Shown piece by piece: positions 36,072 to 44,850 of a DNA stretch of 64,000 nucleotides. A model generated the notes under the pieces. It saw nothing but the letters and a program-made list of their open reading frames with translations. It did not search any database and was not told the DNA's origin. The stretch comes from Duganella sp. Root1480D1 (GTDB lineage Bacteria; Pseudomonadota; Gammaproteobacteria; Burkholderiales; Burkholderiaceae_D). The translations under genes were made by a program, and so were the position numbers. Where the stretch lies: the NCBI RefSeq assembly GCF_001427305.1, contig NZ_LMFZ01000004.1, forward strand, positions 158,714 through 222,713. The letters run 5' to 3'. Position 1 is the stretch's first letter, and each line of letters opens with the position of its first letter.

Positions 36072-36830
36072 TTACATCCCTTTGAATCGGTGCTGGAAGC
36101 GCTGGCTGACCGGCAGCCGAACGGCATGCCCACGCAAGCTAAGCCACATTGCGTTGTCGCCGTCGCGCACGGCAGCTGCAATGCGCTTCACCGCTACCAC
36201 ATAGCTGCGGTGCACCTGCCAGAATCCCGCGCCGTCCAGCGTTTCCGCCAGTTGCTTGAGCGGCATGCGGATGTGCGCTTCCAGTCCCTGCGCCACCACA
36301 CGCGTGTACTTGTCTTCAGCCACGAAGTACAGGATGTCGGACAGGTCGATGAAATGCACCGTCTGGCCAACCGATGCCTGTATCCACGACGGTGGCTGCG
36401 CCTGCGACGCGGGCGCAGCGCTTGCCGCGCGCACGCCGGCAGCGAGGCCCTGCAAGTCCGGCGGCGGCAGCAGCATGCGCTCGCGCAGCCGTTGCACTGT
36501 GCGGGCCAGCCGCGCCGCGTCGATTGGCTTGAGCAGGTAATCGTGCGCACCCTGTTCGAATGCGGCCAATGCATGTTCGTTGTACGCCGTTACGAAGACC
36601 ACATGGGTGCGCGACCCGAATGTTGCTGCCAGCTGCAAGCCGTCCAGCCCGGGCATGCGGATATCCAGGAAAGCCACGTCCGGCGCCAGCTCGCGTGCCA
36701 GCCGCAGCGCCTCGAAGCCGTCCGCCGCATCGGGCAGCAGTTCGGCCTCCGGCCATAGTGCTGCGAACAATTCGCGCAGCTCCGCCCGCAGCAGCGGCTC
36801 GTCATCGGCGACCAGGATGCGAGGCTTCAT
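36072..36830 (-). CDS. LytTR-family response regulator
   Basis: 252 residues. The receiver domain (1-120) has the phospho-acceptor Asp 56 in AFLDIRMPG, with conserved DDE near 9-11 and Lys in YLLKPID. A linker follows, then the LytTR DNA-binding domain (about 150-250, with RVVAQGLEAHIRMPLKQLAE and FWQVHRSYVV). It is coupled to the kinase gene by a 4-bp overlap (36827-36830), a standard LytS/LytR pair. Confidence 0.95.
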   Translation of the reverse strand: MKPRILVADDEPLLRAELRELFAALWPEAELLPDAADGFEALRLARELAPDVAFLDIRMPGLDGLQLAATFGSRTHVVFVTAYNEHALAAFEQGAHDYLLKPIDAARLARTVQRLRERMLLPPPDLQGLAAGVRAASAAPASQAQPPSWIQASVGQTVHFIDLSDILYFVAEDKYTRVVAQGLEAHIRMPLKQLAETLDGAGFWQVHRSYVVAVKRIAAAVRDGDNAMWLSLRGHAVRLPVSQRFQHRFKGM

Positions 36831-37885
36831 GCGCGGGCCTCCATTGGCAGCAGCAGTTCGGCTTCAGTCGCGCCATCTGCCGCCCGGCGCAACTCGAACG
36901 TAGCCTGCCCGCCATAAAGCGCCTGCAGCCGCTCACGCACGTTGCGCAGGCCGACACCGCTGCCCAGCAGCGTTGCGCCCTGGCTTTGCTGCAAGCCCGC
37001 GCCATCGTCGCGCACGACAATGCCCAGCCGGCCGTCGCCGCGCATCGCTGCCGCGACACTCACGCATACGGTGCCCGGTTTCGGTTCCACCCCGTGCTGC
37101 AACGCGTTTTCCACCAGGGACATCAACATCATCGGCGGGACCTGCAGCTCGCCCAGCCCTTGCGGGCAATCGATCCTGGTCGACAGGCGCGCGCCGAAAC
37201 GGATTTCCATCAGCGCCAGATAATGGCCCGCCAATTCGCACTCCCGGGCCAGCGTGGACGACGATGTACGCATGTCCGGCAACGCCGTGCGCAAGTAGGC
37301 GATCAAATGATCCAGCATTTCCACTGCCCGCTCCGGAGCGTGGCGTGCCAGGTAGCGGGTATTGGCCAAAGTGTTGTACAGAAAGTGCGGCTCGACCTGT
37401 GCCTGCAGCGATTTCAATTCAGCTTGTACGGCAGCCCGCTGCAGCTCCGACAGTTGAAGCGCGCGTGCTTCCCGATTGGCCATCAACAATGGAATGCCAA
37501 GCATCAGCGCATTGAACACCAGGGCGCTGCTGAACATCTGCGCAGACGTCAATGCCGCCATGCGCTGCAACTGCGCCGCCTGCCCATATGCCAGCGTCGC
37601 GACGCACGCAGAGGCGAGCAGCGCCAAAGCCAGCCCCGCCCAGCAGAAGGCCCAGCCGGCATGGCGCGGCATCAGCCGCCGTATCGCCCCGGCAGCAAGT
37701 TGCGCACAGATGACGCCCAGCACCAGGCTGCCGAACAAGGCAGCCCTGGCCCAGCTGCCACTCCAGAGGCAGATCGCCAGCACCAATCCGCCGCACACGG
37801 CACTGGTTGCCCAGTCCCGCAAGCTGGGGGATGAGATGCGCCGCAAGGCCGGCCCCGGGCCATAAGGTGCTGGCGTATGCTTCAT
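36827..37885 (-). CDS. LytS-type sensor histidine kinase
   Basis: 352 residues. It has about four membrane helices (roughly 28-58, 80-105, 115-140). The histidine is in QVEPHFLYNTLANTRYL (residue about 167). An HATPase region follows, with MLMSLVENALQHGVEP and DDGAGL. The ATG at 37885 overlaps the stop of the upstream secreted protein gene by one base (TGATG). There is no sensory domain outside the membrane segments. Confidence 0.93.
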   Translation of the reverse strand: MKHTPAPYGPGPALRRISSPSLRDWATSAVCGGLVLAICLWSGSWARAALFGSLVLGVICAQLAAGAIRRLMPRHAGWAFCWAGLALALLASACVATLAYGQAAQLQRMAALTSAQMFSSALVFNALMLGIPLLMANREARALQLSELQRAAVQAELKSLQAQVEPHFLYNTLANTRYLARHAPERAVEMLDHLIAYLRTALPDMRTSSSTLARECELAGHYLALMEIRFGARLSTRIDCPQGLGELQVPPMMLMSLVENALQHGVEPKPGTVCVSVAAAMRGDGRLGIVVRDDGAGLQQSQGATLLGSGVGLRNVRERLQALYGGQATFELRRAADGATEAELLLPMEARA

Positions 37886-38466
37886 CACAGGCTTGGCTTC
37901 GTGCGCAGTTCGATTTCCTGCTCGCGCGAGGGCATCGAATCAACCGCAACCTCGGTCCCGACGGCGGTCATTTTCAGTTCATCGATCCAGCTTGTACCGC
38001 TCGAGCCGGTGATGACGCCGAAGCTGATGGACTTGGCGTCCGCTGGCACGTCAAGGGTGACGCTGCGCGGCGTCCAGCCGTTGGTGCCGCGCATCGGCTT
38101 GTCCTGGCTGTTGTAGAAGGCGCAGGAATATTTGGATTCGCAGTCGACCCGCATCCAGAGCCCAGTCCAGCCAGTGACATTTTCAGTGCGAACCTGAGCC
38201 TGGAAACGCAGGCGCTTGCCGCGGTACTCGGCGGCGGAGAAAAACTGCATCAATGTGGCCCAGTCGCCGGTGGTGGCTGTGGATTTGGCGCGAACGTACT
38301 TGGCAAGGGAACCGCGGTGTACGCCATTCTCTTCCTGGCCAGCTTCGAACCTGCTCTTATGCTCGGAACTGAGCATCCAGGGTGGATCGAGTGGAACGCC
38401 AGGTTGCGCCAGGGCCAACAGGGAAGTGGCGCTCAATGCTGCGAGCAATACGATGTGAGGTTTCAT
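37885..38466 (-). CDS. Secreted beta-sandwich-like hypothetical protein
   Basis: 193 residues from the ATG at 38466, which starts a signal peptide (MKPHIVLLAALSATSLLALA). An in-frame ATG seven codons upstream (38487) is possible; neither has a clear ribosome site. The body has YRGKRLRFQAQVRTENVTGWTGLWMRVD and a Cys pair (DCESKYSCAF), reminiscent of a carbohydrate-binding-like sandwich. Such domains are also seen fused to regulators in related bacteria. It is coupled to the LytS gene, so it may belong to that signalling unit. Family not recognised. Confidence 0.75.
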   Translation of the reverse strand: MKPHIVLLAALSATSLLALAQPGVPLDPPWMLSSEHKSRFEAGQEENGVHRGSLAKYVRAKSTATTGDWATLMQFFSAAEYRGKRLRFQAQVRTENVTGWTGLWMRVDCESKYSCAFYNSQDKPMRGTNGWTPRSVTLDVPADAKSISFGVITGSSGTSWIDELKMTAVGTEVAVDSMPSREQEIELRTKPSL

Positions 38467-38607
38467 GGGGGTAGTTTCGCATGGCATGACGACATTGTCA
38501 TGTCCACAACTGTGCCCCGGGCCGCGGGTTTACGGGGAAGCATGCGATAAACGCTCCCCCTTGCCGATGAATGCCGGCGCCTGCGGATTAACGCAGTGAG
38601 GCGCTAC

Positions 38608-38916
38608 CTATTTGCGTGCGGCTTCCTTGCGCGCAGGCGCTGCGCCCTCACGCGATTTGCCGTTGACCATCAGGCCGGCCTCCGACAGCTTGATGGCGTT
38701 TTTCTCGCCGATGCCTTTGACCCGCTGTTCCAGGTCGGCCCAATCCTTGAACTCCCCTTTTGCGCGTTCCGCCATGATGGCCTTGGATTTGGCCGGGCCA
38801 ATGCCCTTGACGCTATCGAGTGCGGCCGCATCGGCCTTGTTGACGTCGACCTGGGCGAATGCCATGCCCATGCAAGCGACCAGCGTAGCGACGGCGAGCA
38901 GCAGTTTCCTGATCAT
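38608..38916 (-). CDS. Secreted helix-hairpin-helix protein (ComEA-like)
   Basis: 102 residues. A signal peptide of about 21 residues is followed by a double HhH: DVNKADAAALDSVKGIGPAKSKAIMAER and DLEQRVKGIGEKNAIKLSEAG. The design is that of ComEA, a periplasmic DNA-binding protein in natural transformation. GGAGG stands six bases before the ATG at 38916. The tail is rich in Ala, Arg and Lys. No comEC or other competence genes are near, so DNA uptake is inferred only from the domain. Confidence 0.88.
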   Translation of the reverse strand: MIRKLLLAVATLVACMGMAFAQVDVNKADAAALDSVKGIGPAKSKAIMAERAKGEFKDWADLEQRVKGIGEKNAIKLSEAGLMVNGKSREGAAPARKEAARK

Positions 38917-39015
38917 GATTGCCTCCATAAGTGGACACGAGAAGACCTCGTTTCGCCACAACGCGGCACGCGTCGCCCGGCTGACGCGCGGCGCATGCAA
39001 TTTGAGGCAGATCAA

Positions 39016-39984
39016 TCAACGCACAACTAATTCCACACGACGGTTCCTGGCACGGCCTTCGTCGCTGGCGTTGCTGGCCACCGGCGCCATATTGGCCACG
39101 CCACGCGGCATCATGCGGTTGGCGGCAATTCCGTACCTGGAGGCCAGCGCATCGGCCACGGCCTGGGCACGCTTTTGCGACAGCGTCATATTGGCCTCGA
39201 ACTCGCCCTGGTCGTCGGTATGGCCGACGATGAAGACTTTCATCTTGGGCTGCGCCTGCAGGGCCTTGGCCATCTGCTCCAGTTGCTCGCCCGACTGCTC
39301 GCGGATCACGGCCTTGTTGGTGTCGAAGGTCACGCCGTACAGCGCCACCTTGCCGTCGCGCTGCAAGCCTTCCTGGATGGCACGCGTGTCGACGGTCACC
39401 TTGCCGCCTTCCATCACGGTCGGTTCGATGATTTGCACGAACTGGCGCACACGCTGGAAATCGGTGTATTCGGACAGCCCCACCATCACATAGGTATTGC
39501 CGCCCGGGCCCGGCTTGGCCGCACTGACCAGGTGAAAGCGCGGCTGGTTGGCGCTATTGAAGGTGCTGCTGACATAAGGGTCGAACGACTTCCAGTTCAC
39601 TTCGCGCGGCAACTCCTGCACCAGGTTCTGTACCTTGGCCTTCTCGCATTGGTCGGTTTCGCAGGCGTACAGGATCTTGAAGCCGGCGGCGCTCAGCGCT
39701 TGCAGGTAATTGCGGTGGATTTCCAGCGCGCTGCGGCCTTTCGGTCCCCAGTAATAGCGGTTGGCAGTCTTGCCCTCCACCTTGTGCAGCACGGGCTTGC
39801 CGGCCTCGGTATCGACGATGCGCGCCTGGCCCAGGTTCTCGCCGCCATACATATAGAGCATCGAACCCTCATAGCGGTGCAGCAGCGGGTGGTCGCTGCC
39901 GCCGGCAATGTCTTTGCTGAAGTTCGGCTGGGCGGAGGCCTGGAAGGAAATCGCTGCCAGGACGGCAAAAAGAATGGTTCGCAT
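39016..39984 (-). CDS. DUF4892 and OmpA-domain outer-membrane-associated protein
   Basis: 322 residues from the ATG at 39984, which starts a signal peptide (cleavage near ASA-QPN). The N-terminal half (about 20-180) is DUF4892-like. The C-terminal half (about 210-320) is an OmpA/MotB peptidoglycan-binding domain, with VALYGVTFDTNKAVI, VFIVGHTDDQGEFEANMTLSQKRAQAV and GRARNRRVELVVR. It probably anchors an outer-membrane lipid or protein function to peptidoglycan. Transcription is separate from the HhH gene downstream. Confidence 0.9.
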   Translation of the reverse strand: MRTILFAVLAAISFQASAQPNFSKDIAGGSDHPLLHRYEGSMLYMYGGENLGQARIVDTEAGKPVLHKVEGKTANRYYWGPKGRSALEIHRNYLQALSAAGFKILYACETDQCEKAKVQNLVQELPREVNWKSFDPYVSSTFNSANQPRFHLVSAAKPGPGGNTYVMVGLSEYTDFQRVRQFVQIIEPTVMEGGKVTVDTRAIQEGLQRDGKVALYGVTFDTNKAVIREQSGEQLEQMAKALQAQPKMKVFIVGHTDDQGEFEANMTLSQKRAQAVADALASRYGIAANRMMPRGVANMAPVASNASDEGRARNRRVELVVR

Positions 39985-40113
39985 GGTGTCTGCATCCGGT
40001 GAAAGGGATTGCCAATATAACAAAAACGCGACAATTCGCGCGCAAATTCGAAATTGCAATGGCGCAACTATGCCTGCGCTGCCATACTTGGATTTTTTGC
40101 AATCAAAATTAGC

Positions 40114-41931
40114 ATGCGATCACTGACTAGCTTGAAATCCGATTTGATGCGCATGGCGCTGTATGCCGTGCTGTCGCTGGCCCTGGTGCCGGGAATTACC
40201 CTGGTGTTCAGCGGCCACGTCCTGAAAACATGGGATCGGGAATTCCTGGAATCGATCGAAGGCGACCTGCGCAAAGCTAATGTCGCCCTGGCCGAGCGCG
40301 AGCAAGTGCTGGCGCGCTTCCGCGCCGATCCGCCCTCCACGATTTGCGGCAACAGCGACCCCGCAGCAGCCGAATACCGCTCCCGCGCCTGCGAACCCTG
40401 GGGCCATCAATGGCAGTTCTACTGGGCGCACAAAGTCTCGCAAATCATGCTGCTTGGCGGCGTGCTGCTGGCGGCGCTGATCGTCCTGCTTTGCCTGGCA
40501 GCGCAGCGCGGCCGCGACGTCCAATACCGCAGCCTGCTGCTGGGCCGGCGCCTGCTCTCCTGGTCGGGTTCCATCGAAGTGGTGGCGCAGAACGCCATGC
40601 TGGCCTGGCTCTCGTTCTGGCTGACGGCCTGGTTCTTCCACATGTATTCGATCAAGCTGGTGGCGATCACCGGCATTGCCGCAGCTGCCGCCGCGCTGCT
40701 GGCCGTCACGCAGATCTTTGCCCGCCCCAAATGGAAATTCGAAGTGGAAGGTGAGCTGGTGCGCGAACAGGACGCGCCAGCCCTGTGGCAGCGCGTGCGC
40801 GGCCTGGCGCAGATGCTGGGTACCGCGCCGCCACGCCAGATCATCGGCGGCATCGACACCAACTTCTTCGTCACCGAAAGCCAGATCTCCCTGGGCAATC
40901 AAACTGTCGACGGCCGCACCCTGTTCGTCAGCCTGCCCCTGCTGCGCGTGCTGGACCAGCGCGAAGCCGACGCCGTGCTGGCGCACGAACTGGCGCACTT
41001 CAGCGGCGGCGACACCGAGCGCAGCGCAAAGCTCGGCCCCGCCTTGTCGCAATTCGACGGTTACCTGGGCGCCATGCAAGGCAACTTCATGACGCTGATC
41101 GCCTACTACCCCTTGGCGCTGTACCGCACGGCGCTGGAGCTGGGCCTGATGCGCGAAAGCCGCGAGCGCGAATTCCTCGCCGACCGCGCGGCAGCGCAGG
41201 CGGTAGCGGGACGTCCCCTGATTTCGGCTCTGATCAAGATTTCCGCGTATGGCAACTACCGCGGCCACATCGAAGAAGAACTGTTCCAGCGCGACGATCG
41301 CCACGAAGGCGAAATCGGCATCGCCGCCTACGTTGCGCAAGGCCTGAAGCCATTCGCTAATTCCGAGCGGTTCCAGGATGCGATGCAGGGCGCCAGCGTG
41401 CCGCACCCGTTCGATTCGCACCCCAAACTCAGCGAACGCATGGAAAACGTCAGCAGCCCGATTCCAAGCAAGCTGTTTGGCGCCGTGGTTGCAAGCACGG
41501 TGGCAAACAGCTGGCACAGCGAGATCCTGACGGCGGAAGCCATCGAAGCACGCCTATGGAATGCCTACGAATCGCGATTCGCCAAGGCGCACGAGCACAC
41601 CCTGGCCTACCGCTACCACCCATCCAATGACGCCGAGCGCGCCATCGTGCTGAAGTATTTCCCGCCGCGCGATTTCGGGCCGATTGTGGTGGCCTATGAC
41701 GGCATCACCGTGAATGCCGACCAGAGCAACTTTGACTGGGACCAGGTCACCAACATGAACTACGAAGACGGATATGGCGGCGACGTGCTGACGCTGACCC
41801 TGGCCGATCCGCACAGCGGCAAGACCTCATCGAAAAAAGTGAAGCTGCCGGGATTGAAGCCCCAGCGCGACGAGTTGAAGCAAGCGCTGGGCATGTACAA
41901 GCAAAGGCACGCAGTCTCGCGCCAAAGCTGA
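40114..41931 (+). CDS. M48-family membrane metallopeptidase
   Basis: 605 residues. There are about four N-terminal helices (roughly 14-32, 108-130, 158-180, 188-208). The zinc site is AHELAHFSGGD with H291-E292-xx-H295, and the third ligand region is RESREREFLADRAAAQAV. A long C-terminal part (about 490-605) with no known fold follows, so it is longer than HtpX. It is probably an inner-membrane quality-control protease. The ATG at 40114 lacks a convincing ribosome site, and a later start cannot be excluded. Confidence 0.88.
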   Translation: MRSLTSLKSDLMRMALYAVLSLALVPGITLVFSGHVLKTWDREFLESIEGDLRKANVALAEREQVLARFRADPPSTICGNSDPAAAEYRSRACEPWGHQWQFYWAHKVSQIMLLGGVLLAALIVLLCLAAQRGRDVQYRSLLLGRRLLSWSGSIEVVAQNAMLAWLSFWLTAWFFHMYSIKLVAITGIAAAAAALLAVTQIFARPKWKFEVEGELVREQDAPALWQRVRGLAQMLGTAPPRQIIGGIDTNFFVTESQISLGNQTVDGRTLFVSLPLLRVLDQREADAVLAHELAHFSGGDTERSAKLGPALSQFDGYLGAMQGNFMTLIAYYPLALYRTALELGLMRESREREFLADRAAAQAVAGRPLISALIKISAYGNYRGHIEEELFQRDDRHEGEIGIAAYVAQGLKPFANSERFQDAMQGASVPHPFDSHPKLSERMENVSSPIPSKLFGAVVASTVANSWHSEILTAEAIEARLWNAYESRFAKAHEHTLAYRYHPSNDAERAIVLKYFPPRDFGPIVVAYDGITVNADQSNFDWDQVTNMNYEDGYGGDVLTLTLADPHSGKTSSKKVKLPGLKPQRDELKQALGMYKQRHAVSRQS

Positions 41932-41935
41932 GCTT

Positions 41936-41971
41936 GTGTCACACCTTGGGGTCACACCCCAAGTGTGACAC
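41936..41971. terminator. Long hairpin between convergent genes
   Basis: GTGTCACACCTTGGGGT pairs with its inverted copy ACCCCAAGTGTGACAC in a stem of about 17 bp with one unpaired base and almost no loop. It begins five bases after the M48 stop and ends five bases before the rfaE1 stop, so it can terminate both transcripts. A T-run is absent. Confidence 0.7.
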
Positions 41972-41975
41972 GGGC

Positions 41976-42905
41976 TCAGCCGGGGAACAGCTCTTCGCGG
42001 GTGACGGTGGCGGTGCCGAGCTTGCCGACCACGATGCCGCCAGCGCGGTTGGCGGTTTCCACCGCTTCCTGCCAGCCGGCGCCGGAGCCCAGCATGGCTG
42101 CCATGGTCGCGATCACGGTGTCGCCTGCGCCGGAAACGTCGAACACTTCACGCGCGCTGGCCTGCACGTTGAAGATGCCTTCGTCAGTGAACAGGGTCAT
42201 GCCCTCTTCCGAACGGGTCAGCAGCAGCGCGTCCAGCGACAGCTCGGCGCGCAGGTTCTGCGCCTTGGTCACCAGTTGCTCTTCACTGTTCCAGGAACCG
42301 ACAATGCGTTTCAGTTCCGATTTGTTCGGCGTCAGCACAGTGGCGCCCTTGTATGGCGAGAAGTCGTCGCCCTTCGGGTCGACCATCACGATCTTGCCCG
42401 CAGCGCGCGCAGTGGCAATCATTTCAGCCACGTCGACCAGGCCGCCCTTGTTGTAGTCGGACAGCACGATCACATCGTATTCCGGCAACAGGGTCTTGAA
42501 CTGCACCAGCTTGTTGCGCAATACGGCATCGCTTGGCGCTTCTTCGAAGTCGATGCGCACCATCTGCTGCTGGCGGCCGATCACGCGCAGCTTGATGATG
42601 GTGGAAATGGCGCTGTCGTGCTTCAGGTAGCTGTGAATGCCGCCGCTTTGCAGCAGCTGCTCCACTTCCGAGCCAGCTTCGTCGGCGCCGACAATGCCCA
42701 GCAGGCCGGCGTGTGCGCCGAGGGCTGCGGCATTGCGTGCTACGTTGGCAGCGCCGCCCAGGCGGGCTTCGCGGCGTTCGATACGCACCACGGGTACCGG
42801 GGCTTCCGGCGAAATGCGGCTGACGTCGCCGAACCAGTAGCGGTCCAGCATGACATCGCCGGCGACCAGGAGGCGTACTTTGTCGAGTGCGGGCGCTTTG
42901 CTCAT
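41976..42905 (-). CDS. rfaE1: D-glycero-beta-D-manno-heptose-7-phosphate kinase
   Basis: 309 residues of the ribokinase/PfkB fold; only the kinase half of HldE is present, as in many betaproteobacteria. The motifs GGAANVARNAAALGA (about 50-64) and DVSGAGDTVIATMAAML (catalytic Asp and anion hole, about 258-274) are clear. It makes the heptose bisphosphate precursor of LPS inner-core heptose. It follows lapB with a one-base gap, which ties LPS precursor synthesis to the LPS-level regulator. The separate nucleotidyltransferase (rfaE2) is not in the window. Confidence 0.95.
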   Translation of the reverse strand: MSKAPALDKVRLLVAGDVMLDRYWFGDVSRISPEAPVPVVRIERREARLGGAANVARNAAALGAHAGLLGIVGADEAGSEVEQLLQSGGIHSYLKHDSAISTIIKLRVIGRQQQMVRIDFEEAPSDAVLRNKLVQFKTLLPEYDVIVLSDYNKGGLVDVAEMIATARAAGKIVMVDPKGDDFSPYKGATVLTPNKSELKRIVGSWNSEEQLVTKAQNLRAELSLDALLLTRSEEGMTLFTDEGIFNVQASAREVFDVSGAGDTVIATMAAMLGSGAGWQEAVETANRAGGIVVGKLGTATVTREELFPG

Positions 42906-42906
42906 A

Positions 42907-44082
42907 TCAGTTCATTACGTTGAGTTCTTCGGTGCGGCGCGGAGGGTAAGAATCCCAGCGGCTGCAACCAGGGCAATGCCAGTAGAACTGGCGGGCTTTG
43001 AAGCCGCAGTGGCTGCACTGGTAGCGGGCCAGCTTTTGCGTGTAGCCGTGCACCAGGTTCTTCACCATCGACAGTTCGGACAGCACAGAGGCCGGCGCAT
43101 CCATCATGCGCGCTTCCAGCAGCTTGTCGAGGCCCAGCAGAGTCGGCGTGCGGCGCAATTCGTCGAGCACCACTTGCTTGGCGGTGTCGACGCCTTCCAG
43201 TTCGATCACGGCCTTGAACACCACCTCCAGCAAGTCGATCGAGGAAGCCTGTTCCAGGTAGGACTTCAGCAGGCTGACGCCTTCCTGCGGGCGGCCGACT
43301 TTGCGGTAGCCATCCATCAGGCGGGTTGCGACCAGGGCGGTATGCGGCACGGATTGCTGTTCGACACGACGCCACATCAGCAGCGCGGCTTCGGTATCGC
43401 CCTTGGCCAGCAAGGCATCACCACACAAGATAGTGGCGCGCACGCTGGAGCGGTCGGCTTGCAGCGCCTGCTCCAGCAGGCTTTCCGCTTCTTCGGGCTT
43501 CATGTGCACCAGCGCGTCCTGCGCCAGCTCACAGTAGAACTGCGAGATTTCTTTCTGGCGCGAGCCGGCCCCGGCTTCCTGCAGCGCGAGCGCGGCCTCG
43601 ATGGCGCGCTTCCATTCTTTCTCGCGCTGGTAGATTTCCAGCAGCGCCTTGCGGCCCTGCACTGCGTAGGAGGTATCGAGCAGGCGGGTATAGGTTTCTT
43701 CGGCCCGGTCCAGCAGGCCGGCCTTCAGGTAATCCTGGCCCAGCTCATACTCGGCGTGGGCGCGCTGTTCGGCCGGCAGGTCTGGACGCGACAGCAGGTT
43801 CTGGTGCACGCGGATGGCGCGCTCCGTTTCGCCGCGGCGGCGGAACAGGTTGCCCAGTGCGAAATGCATGTCGGCGGTTTCCGGGTCGAGCTTGACGATC
43901 TCGATGAAGGAGTCGATGGCCTTGTCCGGCTGGTCGTTCAGCAAGTGGTTCAGGCCGCGGAAATAGCCTCGCGGCAGGGTGCGCGATTCGGATACCACGG
44001 CGCGAATGTCGACGCGTGCGGCGATCCAGCCAAGGGCAAACATAGCTGGGATGCCCAGCAGCCACCAGAGTTCAAAATCCAT
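42907..44082 (-). CDS. lapB: LPS assembly protein LapB (YciM)
   Basis: 391 residues. An N-terminal membrane anchor (about 5-22) is followed by TPR repeats (about 35-330) and a C-terminal rubredoxin-like zinc domain with two CxxC pairs, QCSHCGF and HCPGCSRW. In E. coli LapB works with FtsH to degrade LpxC and so limits LPS synthesis. It is 7 bp behind lapA. The operon order lapA-lapB-rfaE1 is conserved in relatives. Confidence 0.95.
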   Translation of the reverse strand: MDFELWWLLGIPAMFALGWIAARVDIRAVVSESRTLPRGYFRGLNHLLNDQPDKAIDSFIEIVKLDPETADMHFALGNLFRRRGETERAIRVHQNLLSRPDLPAEQRAHAEYELGQDYLKAGLLDRAEETYTRLLDTSYAVQGRKALLEIYQREKEWKRAIEAALALQEAGAGSRQKEISQFYCELAQDALVHMKPEEAESLLEQALQADRSSVRATILCGDALLAKGDTEAALLMWRRVEQQSVPHTALVATRLMDGYRKVGRPQEGVSLLKSYLEQASSIDLLEVVFKAVIELEGVDTAKQVVLDELRRTPTLLGLDKLLEARMMDAPASVLSELSMVKNLVHGYTQKLARYQCSHCGFKARQFYWHCPGCSRWDSYPPRRTEELNVMN

Positions 44083-44089
44083 ATTTTTC

Positions 44090-44395
44090 TTAGTGCTGGG
44101 TGTTGATGCTGTCCGGCAGCGGGCGTTCGTTTACTTGCATGGCCGCGGTCTGCAGGGATTCGATAGTGGATTTCTGCTTGTTCGATTCGCGGCGCTGGCG
44201 GAACAAGGTAGGAGTCAGCGCAAGGATGCACAGGGCGGCGCCGGCCACGAAGAAGGCCAGCAGCATCAGCACCAGCGGGCCGCGCAGCTCGTAATTCAGG
44301 AACAGGTGCAGGTCGACTTCCTGCGAATTTTTCAGGGCAAAACCAAAGAACAGGACAAACAGGACAACGCCAAAGGCGGTGGAAATAAATTTCAT
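44090..44395 (-). CDS. lapA: LapA-family membrane protein
   Basis: 101 residues with two helices (about 5-22 and 40-62) and a coiled-coil-like C-terminus with RQRRESNKQKSTIESLQ. It is the usual partner gene of lapB. It follows ihfB after a gap that holds a palindromic repeat and a terminator, so it has its own start of transcription or reads through. Confidence 0.9.
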   Translation of the reverse strand: MKFISTAFGVVLFVLFFGFALKNSQEVDLHLFLNYELRGPLVLMLLAFFVAGAALCILALTPTLFRQRRESNKQKSTIESLQTAAMQVNERPLPDSINTQH

Positions 44396-44414
44396 TCTTG
44401 GTTCCTATCTTTAA

Positions 44415-44469
44415 AACCGGTAAACCAGGGTCTGACCCATAGGGTCAGACACTTGGCCGTTTACCGGTT
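44415..44469. repeat. Palindromic extragenic repeat, copy 2
   Basis: Arms AACCGGTAAAC (44415-44425) and GTTTACCGGTT (44459-44469) are perfect 11-bp inverted repeats around GTCTGACCC-ATA-GGGTCAGAC. It is the single-unit form of the family seen at 2278, 47287, 49477 and 51987. It lies between lapA and the ihfB terminator. Confidence 0.88.
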
Positions 44470-44477
44470 CTAACAAC

Positions 44478-44515
44478 AAAAAAGGGGCAGGCAAATGCCC
44501 GCCCCCTTCATTCTA
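44478..44515 (-). terminator. Rho-independent terminator of the rpsA-ihfB unit
   Basis: On the minus strand GGGGGCGGGCA and TGCCTGCCCC form a stem with a short loop and are followed by TTTTTT. It starts 14 bp after the ihfB stop. Confidence 0.85.
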
Positions 44516-44528
44516 CTGTGCCAGAGAC

Positions 44529-44834
44529 TCAGTCCTCAATGATCGGTTGCCCGACCATCGCATCGACCCGCTCGCGCAGCTGCTTGCCAGGCTTGAAGTG
44601 AGGCACCCGTTTTTCAGGGACCATCACTTTGTCGCCGGACTTCGGATTGCGTCCAATGCGTGGCGGCCGCGAATTCAGGGCAAAGCTGCCAAAACCACGG
44701 ATCTCGATGCGCTGGCCTTCAGCCAAGGCGTTGGTCATCGCATCGAGAATGGTCTTGACGGCATACTCCGCATCTTTGGCCACCAGCTGAGAGTAACGCT
44801 CAGCCAGGCGGTTGATCAATTCGGACTTAGTCAT
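44529..44834 (-). CDS. ihfB: Integration host factor beta subunit
   Basis: 101 residues of the HU/IHF fold. [17 protein letters not shown] is the family N-terminus; [26 protein letters not shown] is the DNA-binding arm with the intercalating Pro; [14 protein letters not shown] follows. IHF bends DNA at specific sites with IhfA. It lies 16 bp after rpsA, the standard gamma/beta gene order, with its own terminator. Confidence 0.97.
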   Translation of the reverse strand: MTKSELINRLAERYSQLVAKDAEYAVKTILDAMTNALAEGQRIEIRGFGSFALNSRPPRIGRNPKSGDKVMVPEKRVPHFKPGKQLRERVDAMVGQPIIED

Positions 44835-44850
44835 CTAAGTGCTCGGTAGA

